Source: Bhargavaea ullalensis
Lineage (GTDB): Bacteria > Bacillota > Bacilli > Bacillales_A > Planococcaceae
Length of the DNA: 64,000 bases
Reading direction: 5' to 3' (one strand)
Assembly (NCBI RefSeq): GCF_040545425.1
Contig: NZ_JBEPLW010000005.1
Shown here: positions 41,248 to 50,800 of the stretch, piece after piece
Numbering within the stretch: the first letter of the stretch is position 1
Layout: the number at the start of each line of letters is the position of its first letter
Notes under the pieces: generated by a model
Seen by the model: only the letters and a program-made list of their open reading frames with translations
Database searches by the model: none
Told to the model about the DNA's origin: nothing
Translations under genes and position numbers: made by a program

Positions 41248-43276
41248 CCCTGTCGATACCCTGAAGGGAATCGGAAGGGAAGCGGCGAAGAATCTGGGGG
41301 AACTCGGAATCGAAACAGTCGGTGACCTGGTCATGCACTTTCCGTACCGGCACGATGACAACCGTTTGAAAGACCTGGCGGAAACGCCGCATGAAGAACG
41401 CGTCACCATTGAAGGAAGGGTCGAAAGCGAACCTTCCGTTTTCTTTTCCGGGCGCAATAAATCCCGCCTGCAGATCCGGATGCTGGCCGGACGCCATCTC
41501 GTCAAGGCCGTGTTTTTCAACCAGCATTATCTGAAAGACCGGCTCGCCCCGGGCATGACGATCACCGTAACCGGAAAATGGGACCGCGGCCGGCAAATCA
41601 TCAACGTCAGCTCGTTCAAGGACGGCCCGAAGCGGGAAGGCGAGGATTTCGAGCCGGTGTACAGCCTGAAAGGCGGCATGCACCAGAAGACTTTCAGGAG
41701 ATACATGAGGGCCGCATTGGATGCGGTCGCCGGAGAGATTGAAGACTGCCTGCCCGCTGAAATCCGGGACGGCTACCGGCTGCCCGGCATGGAAGAAGCC
41801 ATCGAAGGCATGCACTTCCCGAAGAGCGCCGAACACGTGAAGCACGCCCGCCGCCGGTTTGTCTATGAGGAATTCCTCGGCTATCAGCTCAAGATGCAGG
41901 CGATGAAAAAAGTGAGGAAGGAAGCGGGGCAGGGGGCGGTGCTGCATTATGACATCGACAGGCTCCGACGGTTCATCGACTCGCTGCCGTTTGAATTGAC
42001 GGGCGCGCAGAAACGCGTCGTCAACGAATTGTGCGCGGAACTGAAGGAACCCGTGCGCATGAACCGGCTTCTCCAGGGTGATGTCGGTTCCGGCAAAACG
42101 GCGGTGGCGGCGATTGCGCTCTATGCCGCCATCACTGCCGGCGCTCAGGGGGCGCTCATGGCCCCGACCGAAATTTTGGCTGAACAGCATGCCCAGACAC
42201 TGGCAGACTGGCTGGAGCCGCACGGAGTCCGGATTGCCCTGTTGTCGGGCTCCACGAAGGCGAAGGCCCGTCGCATCATCCTTGAACAGCTGGCGTCCGG
42301 GGAACTGGATCTCGTGATCGGCACGCATGCCCTCATCCAGCCTGATGTTTCATTCAAGCGGCTCGGCCTCGTCATCACCGACGAGCAGCACCGTTTCGGG
42401 GTGGCCCAGCGCCGCGTCCTGAAGGAAAAGGGCGAGGATCCGGACGTCCTGTTCATGACCGCGACCCCGATCCCGCGCACGCTTGCCATCACCGCATTCG
42501 GAGAAATGGATGTCTCGGTGCTGGACGAGATGCCGGCGGGCCGCCAGCCGATCGAAACGTACTGGACAAAGCGCGACTCGCTCACCGCCGTGCTCCGCAG
42601 AATGGGGGACGAACTCGGCGCAGGCAGGCAGGCGTATGTCATCTGTCCGCTCATCGAGGAGTCCGACAAACTGGATGTCCAGAACGCTGTTGATATGTAC
42701 GACCAGATCCGACAATACTTTGGCGGCCGTTTCCGGGTCGGACTCATGCACGGACGGCTGCATCCCGATGAAAAAGAACAGGTGATGCGTGAATTTGCAG
42801 AGGGCCGGCTGAATGTGCTCGTCTCGACGACCGTCGTCGAAGTCGGCGTCAACGTGCCGAATGCCACATTCATGGTCATTTCAGACGCCGAGCGTTTCGG
42901 GCTTGCCCAGCTGCACCAGCTGCGGGGCAGGGTCGGCCGCGGGACGCAACAGTCCTATTGTGTGCTTCTGGCCGACCCGAAAACCGAAGTCGGCAAGGAG
43001 CGGATGCAGTCGATGACGGAGACGAACGACGGCTTCCGCCTTGCCGAAAAAGACCTGGAGCTCCGGGGGCCTGGTGACTTTTTCGGCAAGCGGCAAAGCG
43101 GCATGCCCGACTTCAAGGTTGCCGATCCCGTCCATGATTACCGGGCGCTCAACACGGCCCGGCTGGATGCGGAACGGCTCATCGCAAGCGATGAGTTCTG
43201 GAATGAAACCGAATATGCCTGCCTGCGGAAGATGGTCGAAGATTCCGGGGCGATGTCCGATGAACGGATCGATTGA
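41234..43276 (+). CDS. recG: ATP-dependent DNA helicase RecG
   Basis: 680 residues from GTG 41234, with AAAGAAGG nine bases ahead; TTG 41240 is possible and the longer frame upstream lies in sdaAA. The wedge domain is N-terminal (about 1-150: TLKGIGREAAKNLGELG). Walker A is LLQGDVGSGKTAVAA near 285, then DEQHRFGVAQR and TATPIPRTLA; motif VI HQLRGRVGRG is near 595. It regresses stalled forks and branch-migrates Holliday junctions. The terminator's 5' arm lies in its last codons. Confidence 0.96.
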   Translation: MALSDPVDTLKGIGREAAKNLGELGIETVGDLVMHFPYRHDDNRLKDLAETPHEERVTIEGRVESEPSVFFSGRNKSRLQIRMLAGRHLVKAVFFNQHYLKDRLAPGMTITVTGKWDRGRQIINVSSFKDGPKREGEDFEPVYSLKGGMHQKTFRRYMRAALDAVAGEIEDCLPAEIRDGYRLPGMEEAIEGMHFPKSAEHVKHARRRFVYEEFLGYQLKMQAMKKVRKEAGQGAVLHYDIDRLRRFIDSLPFELTGAQKRVVNELCAELKEPVRMNRLLQGDVGSGKTAVAAIALYAAITAGAQGALMAPTEILAEQHAQTLADWLEPHGVRIALLSGSTKAKARRIILEQLASGELDLVIGTHALIQPDVSFKRLGLVITDEQHRFGVAQRRVLKEKGEDPDVLFMTATPIPRTLAITAFGEMDVSVLDEMPAGRQPIETYWTKRDSLTAVLRRMGDELGAGRQAYVICPLIEESDKLDVQNAVDMYDQIRQYFGGRFRVGLMHGRLHPDEKEQVMREFAEGRLNVLVSTTVVEVGVNVPNATFMVISDAERFGLAQLHQLRGRVGRGTQQSYCVLLADPKTEVGKERMQSMTETNDGFRLAEKDLELRGPGDFFGKRQSGMPDFKVADPVHDYRALNTARLDAERLIASDEFWNETEYACLRKMVEDSGAMSDERID

Positions 43277-43301
43277 ATCTCTCTGTTCATCGGATATTTT
43301 T
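43256..43301 (+). terminator. Intrinsic terminator of recG
   Basis: TCCGATGAAC (43256-43265, still coding) pairs with GTTCATCGGA (43285-43294), followed by TATTTTTTG. Confidence 0.8.
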
Positions 43302-43400
43302 TGTCCCGGATGACAAAGAACAAGAAGAAACCGGACCCCTATCTGGGGGAACGGCAGCCGCCGACTGCGGAAATCCCCGTTCCGGCGCACCGAAACCTGC

Positions 43401-43429
43401 TTGCATTCTCCCAACCGAGTTTATATACT
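43401..43429 (+). promoter_or_regulatory. Sigma-A promoter of the fapR operon
   Basis: TTGCAT (43401-43406), 17 bases, TATACT (43424-43429). Predicted start near 43436, inside the FapR operator. Confidence 0.75.
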
Positions 43430-43433
43430 GATG

Positions 43434-43450
43434 TTAGTACCAAGTGCTAA
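43434..43450 (+). promoter_or_regulatory. FapR operator
   Basis: TTAGTACCAAGTGCTAA, an imperfect dyad matching the known FapR site type (TTAGTACCTGATACTAA). It begins four bases after the -10 and covers the predicted transcription start, so bound FapR would block initiation. Malonyl-CoA relieves FapR in B. subtilis. Confidence 0.88.
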
Positions 43451-43465
43451 TCCGGTGGTGAAAAC

Positions 43466-44047
43466 ATGCGATTGCAGAAGAGGGAGCGGCAGCAGAAGCT
43501 GGCGGCGCTGCTCCGGGAAAACCCGGTGCTGACGGACGGTGACCTGGCGGAGCACTTTTCCGTCAGTGTCCAGACAGTCCGTCTTGACCGGTTGGAGCTC
43601 GGCATCCCGGAATTGCGGGAGCGGCTGAAAGACATGGCGGCCCGCACGCTCGATGATGTGAAGGCGCTGCCGATCGATGAAGTGATCGGCGACATTCTCG
43701 ACATCGAACTGGACAAGCGTGCGGTGTCGGTCTTTGATGTTTCGGAGGACCATGTCTTTCAGCGGAACGGCATCGCGCGCGGCCACCATCTGTTTGCGCA
43801 GGCGAATTCGCTGGCGGTCGCGGTGATCGACGACGACCTCGCCCTGACCGCCAGATCAGAGCTTGAGTTCAGAAAGCCTGTGCATGCGGGGGACCGTGTC
43901 GTGGCGAAGGCCGAAGTGGAACCGGGATCGGAAAAGCCCCGCCGGTCCATCGTCAAGGTGGTTTCGACCGTCGGGGAAGACACTGTTTTCACCGGGACAT
44001 TCGAGATGTACCGGACCCATGAGCGCGGAAAAGAGGGACAGCGATGA
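43466..44047 (+). CDS. fapR: FapR, malonyl-CoA-responsive repressor of lipid synthesis
   Basis: 193 residues. The N-terminal helix-turn-helix is in LTDGDLAEHFSVSVQTVRLDRLELGIPELRER; the C-terminal hot-dog effector domain (about 75-190) has HHLFAQANSLAVAVID and FRKPVHAGDRVVAKAEV-like residues (EFRKPVHAGDRVVA). It represses fatty-acid and phospholipid genes and its own operon until malonyl-CoA accumulates. The operator lies 16 bases upstream of its start. Overlaps plsX by four bases. Confidence 0.95.
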   Translation: MRLQKRERQQKLAALLRENPVLTDGDLAEHFSVSVQTVRLDRLELGIPELRERLKDMAARTLDDVKALPIDEVIGDILDIELDKRAVSVFDVSEDHVFQRNGIARGHHLFAQANSLAVAVIDDDLALTARSELEFRKPVHAGDRVVAKAEVEPGSEKPRRSIVKVVSTVGEDTVFTGTFEMYRTHERGKEGQR

Positions 44048-45039
44048 TTATTGCAGTAGACGCGATGGGCGGCGACCACGCGCCGGACGCGGTTGTGGAC
44101 GGCGTCATGGAGGCGCTTGCGGAATTCTCCGATATCCGGGTGCGCCTTTACGGCGACCGCGGGGCGATCGAAGCCCGCACCGGCGGGCATGAACGGCTTG
44201 AAGTCGTTCATTGCTCCGAGAAGGTGGAGAGCGAAGACGAGCCGGTGCGTGCGGTCAGGAGGAAAAAGGATGCGTCGATGGTGCGGATGGCACAGTCCGT
44301 GCGCGACAAAGAGGCGGACGCAGGGGTGAGCGCCGGGAATACCGGCGCCCTCATGGCGTCCGGCCTGTTCGTTGTCGGCCGGATGGACGGCGTCGACCGT
44401 CCGGCACTCGCACCGACGCTGCCGACGGTTGACGGCCGGGGCTTCCTGATGCTCGACATGGGCGCGAACGCGGACGCAAAGGCCCAGCATCTTGCCCAGT
44501 ATGCCGTCATGGGAAGCGTCTATGCCGAACAGGTCCGCGGCATCCGGGAACCGCGTGTCGGCCTGCTGAATATCGGCACCGAAGAAAACAAAGGCAACGA
44601 ACTGACAAAAGAAGCGCACCGGCTGATCAGCCGCGCGCCCGTCAATTTTATCGGGAACGTGGAAGCGCGCGATCTCCTGAACGGTGTGGCAGACGTTGTC
44701 GTCACCGACGGATTCACGGGCAACATGGTCCTCAAGACAATCGAAGGCACCGCGCAGGGGCTCATGTACATGATCAAGGAAGCCTTCATGGCGACGACGA
44801 AAGGCAAAATCGCCGGGCTTCTCGCCAAGGACAACCTCGGCGGCCTCAAAAAGAAAATGGATTACACGGAATATGGAGGGGCGGGCCTTTTCGGACTGAA
44901 AGCCCCGCTGATCAAAGCACATGGATCGTCGAACGCCAATGCGATCAAAAACGCCATCCGGCAGGCAAAGACGATGGCGGAGTTTGAAGTGGCGGCCAGG
45001 ATCGGAGAAACGATCGGAAGGATGGGGGAACATGAGTAA
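44044..45039 (+). CDS. plsX: PlsX, acyl-ACP:phosphate acyltransferase
   Basis: 331 residues. Starts IIAVDAMGGDHAPDAVVDG; later VSAGNTGALMA, LDMGANADAK, VTDGFTGNMVLKT and AGLFGLKAPLIKAHGSS, all family signatures. It makes acyl phosphate from acyl-ACP, feeding PlsY at the membrane. Second gene of the FapR-controlled operon. It shares eight bases with the fabD start. Confidence 0.96.
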   Translation: MIIAVDAMGGDHAPDAVVDGVMEALAEFSDIRVRLYGDRGAIEARTGGHERLEVVHCSEKVESEDEPVRAVRRKKDASMVRMAQSVRDKEADAGVSAGNTGALMASGLFVVGRMDGVDRPALAPTLPTVDGRGFLMLDMGANADAKAQHLAQYAVMGSVYAEQVRGIREPRVGLLNIGTEENKGNELTKEAHRLISRAPVNFIGNVEARDLLNGVADVVVTDGFTGNMVLKTIEGTAQGLMYMIKEAFMATTKGKIAGLLAKDNLGGLKKKMDYTEYGGAGLFGLKAPLIKAHGSSNANAIKNAIRQAKTMAEFEVAARIGETIGRMGEHE

Positions 45040-45976
45040 AATCGCATTCGTATTCCCTGGACAGGGAGCACAGAAAGCAGGAATGGCTGCCGATTTCATC
45101 GGCGAAGGAAAGTCCGGAGCACATTTCCGGGAAGAAGCGGATGAACGGCTCGGGTTTGGTCTTGGAACACTCATGATCGAAGGGCCGCAAGAAGAACTGA
45201 CCCTTACATACAACGCGCAGCCGGCACTGCTGACTGCGGGAGCGGCAATCGACGCGGCGCTCAAGTCGGCGGGCATCCGCCCCGACTATGCGGCGGGCCA
45301 CAGCCTCGGGGAGTACACGGCACTCGTTTCTGCCGGCGTCCTCGGATTCGGCGACGCGGCCCAAACCGTTCACCGCCGCGGGCTCTACATGAACGAAGCC
45401 GTACCGGCCGGAGAAGGGGCGATGGCGGCAATTCTCGGGCTCGGCGCGGAGGAATTGGGCCGGGTGACGGAGAACATTACAGAAAGCGGCGACCCGGTAC
45501 AGCCGGCCAACCTGAACTGCCCGGGCCAGATTGCCATCTCCGGCAGCAAGAGAGGCGTGGAGCGGGCATGCGAGGCGGCGAAGGAAGCGGGTGCGAAGCG
45601 GGCGATCCCGCTTGACGTCAGCGGCCCCTTCCATTCCTCGCTCATGAAGCCGGCCTCGTCAAAACTCCGGGAACAACTGGATTCCGTCATCTTTAAACAA
45701 CCGGACTATCCGGTCGTCTCCAATGTCACGGCCCGGCCGGAGCATGATCCGGCCAAGATGAAGGAACTTCTCGTCGAGCAGCTGTATTCCCCGGTGCGCT
45801 GGGAAGAATCGGTCCGTGAAATGATCCAAAACGGCGTGACGCTGTTCATCGAATGCGGACCCGGCGGCGTGCTGGCCGGGCTTATCCGCAAGATCGACCG
45901 GTCGGTCACAGTCCTGCGAGTGGAAGATGCGGAGTCGCTTGACAAGGCCGTCGAGGCCGCGAAAGGATGGTCATGA
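45032..45976 (+). CDS. fabD: Malonyl-CoA:ACP transacylase
   Basis: 314 residues from ATG 45032, within the plsX end and preceded by GGATGGGGG. FVFPGQGAQKAGM at the start; the nucleophile Ser is in GHSLGEYTAL near residue 92; His is in GPFHSSLMKPA near 200. It moves malonyl from CoA to ACP for chain elongation. Directly abuts fabG. Confidence 0.96.
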   Translation: MSKIAFVFPGQGAQKAGMAADFIGEGKSGAHFREEADERLGFGLGTLMIEGPQEELTLTYNAQPALLTAGAAIDAALKSAGIRPDYAAGHSLGEYTALVSAGVLGFGDAAQTVHRRGLYMNEAVPAGEGAMAAILGLGAEELGRVTENITESGDPVQPANLNCPGQIAISGSKRGVERACEAAKEAGAKRAIPLDVSGPFHSSLMKPASSKLREQLDSVIFKQPDYPVVSNVTARPEHDPAKMKELLVEQLYSPVRWEESVREMIQNGVTLFIECGPGGVLAGLIRKIDRSVTVLRVEDAESLDKAVEAAKGWS

Positions 45977-46723
45977 ATGGGCAAGCTTGAAGGAAAGGCC
46001 GCGATCGTCACCGGCGCCTCCCGCGGAATCGGACGCGCGATCGCGATCCGGCTCGCTGCGGAAGGGGCCCGCGTGGCCGTCAACTTCGCCGGGAGCGAAG
46101 ACAAAGCGAATGAAACGGTCAGCCTCATCGAGGAAGCGGGCGGGGAAGCATTCGCAATCCGCGCATCCGTCACCGATGCCGACGATGTGAAGCGGATGGT
46201 CGACGAAACAGTGTCCCGGTTCGGTTCGGTAGACATACTTGTCAACAATGCGGGCATTACAAAAGACAATCTGCTCATGCGCATGAAGGAAGACGAATGG
46301 GATGACGTACTCGACACGAACCTGAAAGGCGTCTTCCTCTGCACGAAGGCGGTCGCCCGCCCGATGATGAAGAAGCGCGCAGGGGCCATCGTCAATTTGG
46401 CGTCGGTCGTCGGCGTGGCAGGCAATGCCGGCCAGGCCAACTATGTGGCGGCGAAAGCCGGCGTCATCGGCCTCACGAAAACCGCTGCGAAGGAGCTCAG
46501 CGCACGCGGCATCCGTGTGAATGCCGTGGCGCCCGGCTTCATCACAACCGACATGACGGACAAGCTTCCCGAAGAAGTGAAAGAGGGCATGCTCGGCCAG
46601 ATCCCGCTCGGCAAACTCGGTTCCGCCGAAAGCGTGGCGAATGCGGTGCTGTTCCTCGCGTCGGCAGATTCGGATTATATTACAGGCCAGACTCTCCATG
46701 TGGACGGCGGTATGGTAATGTAA
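45977..46723 (+). CDS. fabG: 3-oxoacyl-ACP reductase
   Basis: 248 residues, short-chain dehydrogenase. NADPH-binding VTGASRGIGRAIAIRLA near 11; NNAG at about 88-91; catalytic Ser, Tyr and Lys in NLASVVGVAGNAGQANYVAAKAG-type segments (LASVVG and NYVAAKAG); FITTDMTDKLP near 188. It reduces the beta-keto group in fatty acid elongation. Part of the FapR operon. Confidence 0.96.
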   Translation: MGKLEGKAAIVTGASRGIGRAIAIRLAAEGARVAVNFAGSEDKANETVSLIEEAGGEAFAIRASVTDADDVKRMVDETVSRFGSVDILVNNAGITKDNLLMRMKEDEWDDVLDTNLKGVFLCTKAVARPMMKKRAGAIVNLASVVGVAGNAGQANYVAAKAGVIGLTKTAAKELSARGIRVNAVAPGFITTDMTDKLPEEVKEGMLGQIPLGKLGSAESVANAVLFLASADSDYITGQTLHVDGGMVM

Positions 46724-46757
46724 GAAAGGATGAATTCCGTGAGAGGAGGTGAATGGT

Positions 46758-46994
46758 TTGGCAACTGTACTCGAACGCGTAACGAAAGTGGTCGTCGACC
46801 GCCTCGGCGTAGACGAAAGCGAAGTAAAGCCTGAGGCTTCCTTCCGTGAAGAACTCGGCGCCGACTCTCTGGATGTCGTGGAACTCGTCATGGAGCTGGA
46901 AGATGAGTTCGATCTTGAAATTTCCGATGAAGATGCGGAGAAGATCGGTACTGTCGGCGACGCCGTCAACTATATCGAACAAAAAGTCGGCTGA
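46758..46994 (+). CDS. acpP: Acyl carrier protein
   Basis: 78 residues from TTG 46758 (MATVLERVTKVVVDRLG), with AGGAGGTG at 46744-46751; an in-frame GTG at 46749 overlaps the ribosome site and is unlikely. The phosphopantetheine Ser is in GADSLDVVELVMELEDEF near residue 37. It carries growing acyl chains; the FapR operon ends with it. A hairpin follows at 47006. Confidence 0.96.
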   Translation: MATVLERVTKVVVDRLGVDESEVKPEASFREELGADSLDVVELVMELEDEFDLEISDEDAEKIGTVGDAVNYIEQKVG

Positions 46995-47005
46995 CCGGCT
47001 TAATG

Positions 47006-47048
47006 GAGGCGGCTGCCGTACCTTCGGGGAAAGCGGGCCGCCTCTTTT
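47006..47048 (+). terminator. Terminator after acpP
   Basis: GAGGCGGC (47006-47013) pairs with GCCGCCTC (47037-47044), followed by TTTTCC. Confidence 0.72.
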
Positions 47049-47053
47049 CCATT

Positions 47054-47082
47054 TTGCGAAAAATGGCGGGAACAGTTAAACT
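47054..47082 (+). promoter_or_regulatory. Putative promoter of rnc-smc-ftsY
   Basis: TTGCGA (47054-47059), 17 bases, TAAACT (47077-47082). Moderate match placed between the acpP terminator and rnc. Confidence 0.45.
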
Positions 47083-47113
47083 GTGCATATATCCAACCGA
47101 AAGGCAGATCATC

Positions 47114-47872
47114 ATGACCATGAATCGAAAAGAACGGCAACACCGTGATTCTTATCCGGAATCCGTCCAACGCAAATTTGAGGGATTCCAGGAGGAGTTT
47201 GAAATCACCTTCAGCGACCCGTCCCTTCTGTACAAGGCATTCACGCATTCATCCTATGTGAATGAGCACCGGAAGCGGATCCGTGATGACAACGAGCGGC
47301 TCGAGTTCCTCGGCGATGCCGTGCTTGAGCTGACCGTCTCCCGCTTTCTTTTTGACACGTATCCATCCATGAGCGAAGGCGAACTGACCAAGCTCCGCGC
47401 CGCGATCGTCTGTGAACCATCACTCGTCCAGTTTGCAAGCGAGCTCGGTTTCGGACGGTATGTCCTGCTCGGCAAGGGCGAGGAGCAGACGGGCGGCCGG
47501 ACGCGCCCGGCACTGCTGGCCGACGTGTTCGAGGCGTTTGTCGGCGCCCTTTATCTTGACCACGGCTTCGATGAAGTCCTCAAGTTCCTCGAGGGCGTCG
47601 TCTTCCCGAAAGTGAAAGTCGGTGCTTTTTCCCATGTGATGGATTATAAGAGCCAGCTTCAGGAAATCGTCCAGCAAAAGTCGGGCGGCAACCTGCAATA
47701 TCAGATCATCGAGGAAAAAGGCCCCGCCCACGACCGCATCTTCGTTTCTTCCGTGTCCGTTGATCATGAGGAACTGGGAAAAGGGGAAGGGAAATCCAAA
47801 AAAGAAGCGGAGCAGCTTGCAGCCCGCCATGCCATCGCCGAGCTGAAGAAAACGGAAGGGCAGGCGGACTGA
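47114..47872 (+). CDS. rnc: Ribonuclease III
   Basis: 252 residues from ATG 47114 (ATG 47120 is also possible). The signature NERLEFLGDAVLELTVS near residue 60 carries metal-binding acidic residues; ADVFEAFVGALYLDHG near 138 supplies the other set. A C-terminal double-stranded RNA-binding domain follows (about 175-245: DYKSQLQEIVQQ, GKGEGKSKKEAEQLAARHA). It cleaves rRNA precursors and duplex RNAs. One base separates it from smc. Confidence 0.95.
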   Translation: MTMNRKERQHRDSYPESVQRKFEGFQEEFEITFSDPSLLYKAFTHSSYVNEHRKRIRDDNERLEFLGDAVLELTVSRFLFDTYPSMSEGELTKLRAAIVCEPSLVQFASELGFGRYVLLGKGEEQTGGRTRPALLADVFEAFVGALYLDHGFDEVLKFLEGVVFPKVKVGAFSHVMDYKSQLQEIVQQKSGGNLQYQIIEEKGPAHDRIFVSSVSVDHEELGKGEGKSKKEAEQLAARHAIAELKKTEGQAD

Positions 47873-47873
47873 T

Positions 47874-50800
47874 TTGTATTTAAAACGACTGGAAATCTTC
47901 GGCTTCAAGTCGTTCGGGGAGCGCATCGGCCTTGATTTTGTCCCGGGCGTGACGGCGGTCGTCGGGCCGAACGGAAGCGGAAAGAGCAACGTCACCGATG
48001 CGATCCGGTGGGTGCTCGGTGAACAGTCCGCCAAAACGCTCCGCGGCGGAAAGATGGAAGATGTCATCTTTTCGGGCAGCGATTCCAGGAAACCGCTCAA
48101 CTTTGCCGAAGTTTCCCTGATCCTCGACAATTCGGACGGCCGTGTGCCGCTCGATTTTCAGGAAATCAGCGTCAGCCGGCGCGTTTTCCGGTCGGGGGAC
48201 AGCGAGTATCAGATCAACCGGCAGCCGTGCAGGCTCCGTGACATCACCGACCTGTTCATGGACTCGGGTCTCGGGAAAGATGCGTTTTCCGTCATCTCCC
48301 AGGGTCGGGTGGATGAAATCCTCAACAGCAAGCCGGAAGACCGCCGGGCGATTTTTGAGGAAGCGGCCGGAGTGCTGAAATACAAGCAACGCCGCCGGAA
48401 AGCCGAGCATAAGCTCTTTGAAACAGAGGACAACCTGAACCGTGTCCTCGATATCCTTCATGAACTGGAGGCCCGGCTGGAGCCGCTTCGCATCCAGGCG
48501 TCGGCGGCCGAAGACTTCCTGGCGATGGGCAGCGAACTGAAAGCGGCCGAGACGGCCCTTATCGCCCATGACCTTGAAGAAAACCGCAAGCAGAGGAAAA
48601 CCGCGCGCGCCGTCCTGCGGGAAGCGGCCGAGAAAGAGAAGAGCGCCGCGGCGGAGGCTGAAAAGAGGGAAGCGGCGCTGAACGGACTCCGCAGCGAATC
48701 GGCAGCGCTGGCCGATGAACTGGACGGGCTTCATCAGGCTCTTTCCGAGGCGGTGGAAAACACCGAGAAGTGGGAAGGGCGCAAGCTCGTCATGCAGGAG
48801 CGCCGCACAAATGCGGTCCGGCAGCTGGAACGGCTGCAGGGCGACCTTTCCGAAACAGAGGCCTCCATCCGTTCCGCGCACAAGAAAAAGGCGGACGCAG
48901 AAAGAAACGCTGCGGAGAAAAAAGCCGCACTGTCCGGCTCGCGGAAGGAAATCCGCCGGCTTCAGGAAGTGGCGGGTCGTCCGCTCGGAGAAACGGAGGA
49001 GCGGATCGAGGAACTGAAGGCCCTTTACATCGAGCGGCTCAGCGAAGAAGCCGCGGTGAACAACGAACGGAAGCATCTTCGCATGCAGGCGGATCAGCAG
49101 AAGCTGTCCGCTGAGCGCAACCGTTCCCGGGCCGAGGAAACAGCCGCCGAGCTGAAGGACGTCCGCGCACGGTTGGAAGAAGCGAAAAAGCTTGCCCGCA
49201 AACTCCGGGAACAGCTTGATGAAGCGGCCGGTGCGGATTCGGAGCGGGAGGAGGCCGAACGGTCCCTCGCCGTGGAGCTGGCGGAGAAGCAGGAAAAACT
49301 TTATAAGGCCTATAGCCTGCAGGAGAAGCTGAAGGGGCGGAAGGAAGCCCTTCTCGCCATGGAAGCGGAACACGCAGGCTTTCATTCGGGTGTCAAGGAA
49401 GTGCTCCGTGCGGCGGATTCCGGACGGCTGCCCGGGATCGAAGGGGCGGTCGCCAAGCTGATTGACGTCCGTCCTGAATTCGCCAAGGCGATCGAGACCG
49501 CGCTCGGCGGCGGCATGCAGCATATTGTTGCCGCTTCCGAAGCGGATGCCAGGCGCGCCATCGCCTTCCTCAAGGAAAGCCGGAAAGGCAGGGCGACATT
49601 CCTTCCCCTCCCGGTCATGAAGCCACGCCAGATTGACTCCCCGACCTTGTCGCGGGTGAGCGGCCATGCCGATTTCGCGGGCACAGGCGATTCCGTGGCG
49701 ACTGCACAGGACAGATACGCGGTGATCGTGCGCAACTTGCTCGGGAACGTCATCCTTGCGGCCTCGCTGAAGGGGGCAAACGAAATCGCCAAGATGGCCG
49801 GATACCGTTACCGGGTCGTGACGCTTGACGGGGACGTGGTCAATGCGGGCGGTTCGATGACGGGCGGCGGGTCGGAACGGAACAATCCGATCTTCATGAG
49901 AAAGGCCGAACTGGAAAGCACATCGGCAGATCTGGACCGCCTGGAAGCATCCATCCGGAAAGCGGAGCAGTCGGTCGGGCAATTGAAAGAAAAGAAACAG
50001 GAGATCTCCGGGCTGCGCAATGCGGCCCGCGGCCGGCTTGCAGAACTGCGCGCCGAGGAACAGTCTGCGGGGGAACAGCTGGCCGAGCTGAAGTCTTCGG
50101 AACGCCGGCTCGCAGACCGGGCTGCTTTGTTCACCGATGAAGAACAAGGAACCGCCGGTCTTGCGGGCGGCCTGAGCGAACGTCTTGAAGCTGCGGAAAA
50201 ACGCAAAGCCGAGCTGGCAGGTGAACTGAGGGACATTTCCGATGAGATTGAGAAACTCGGCGAGCTGTATGAACAGGGGCGCAACGAGCGAGACCGGATG
50301 ATGGACCGGCTCGGTGAACTTCGCTCCGAGGCTGCCGTGCTTTCCGAGCAGGCTGTGCAGGCGTCTGCGGCCGCTTCGGCACTTCAGTCGGAGCTTGAGG
50401 CGCTGGATCTCCGCGCCAACCGGCTGAGAGAAGAAATCGGCTGGCTGGAAGGAGACGGGAGCCACGGCCCCGGACCCGATGAGATCGAGCGTGAACTCTC
50501 GGAATGGAAAACTCGCAGAGCGGCCGCGGAGCAGGCGGTGGCCGACGCCGTGAACCGGCGGGCGGCGCTCGAAAGAAAAACCTCCCTTGAGCAGACCCGC
50601 TTCAAAGAAGCCTCTTCCGCACAGGCGGAACATGCACGCTCGGTCCGCGAAGCGGAACTGCGGGCGGGACGCCTGGATTATGAATTTGAGACGCTTTCTG
50701 AAATTCTCCAGGAAGCGTATGGGCTCGACGAGGCGCCTGTTGCCGATTTTCCGTTTCCCGAAGGGCTGGACGCCGATTCGGCGCGCCGGAAAGTCCGCCT

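Noticed and set aside
43310..43450. 46-codon frame between recG and fapR
   Set aside because: No ribosome binding site, and it overlaps the fapR promoter and the FapR operator.
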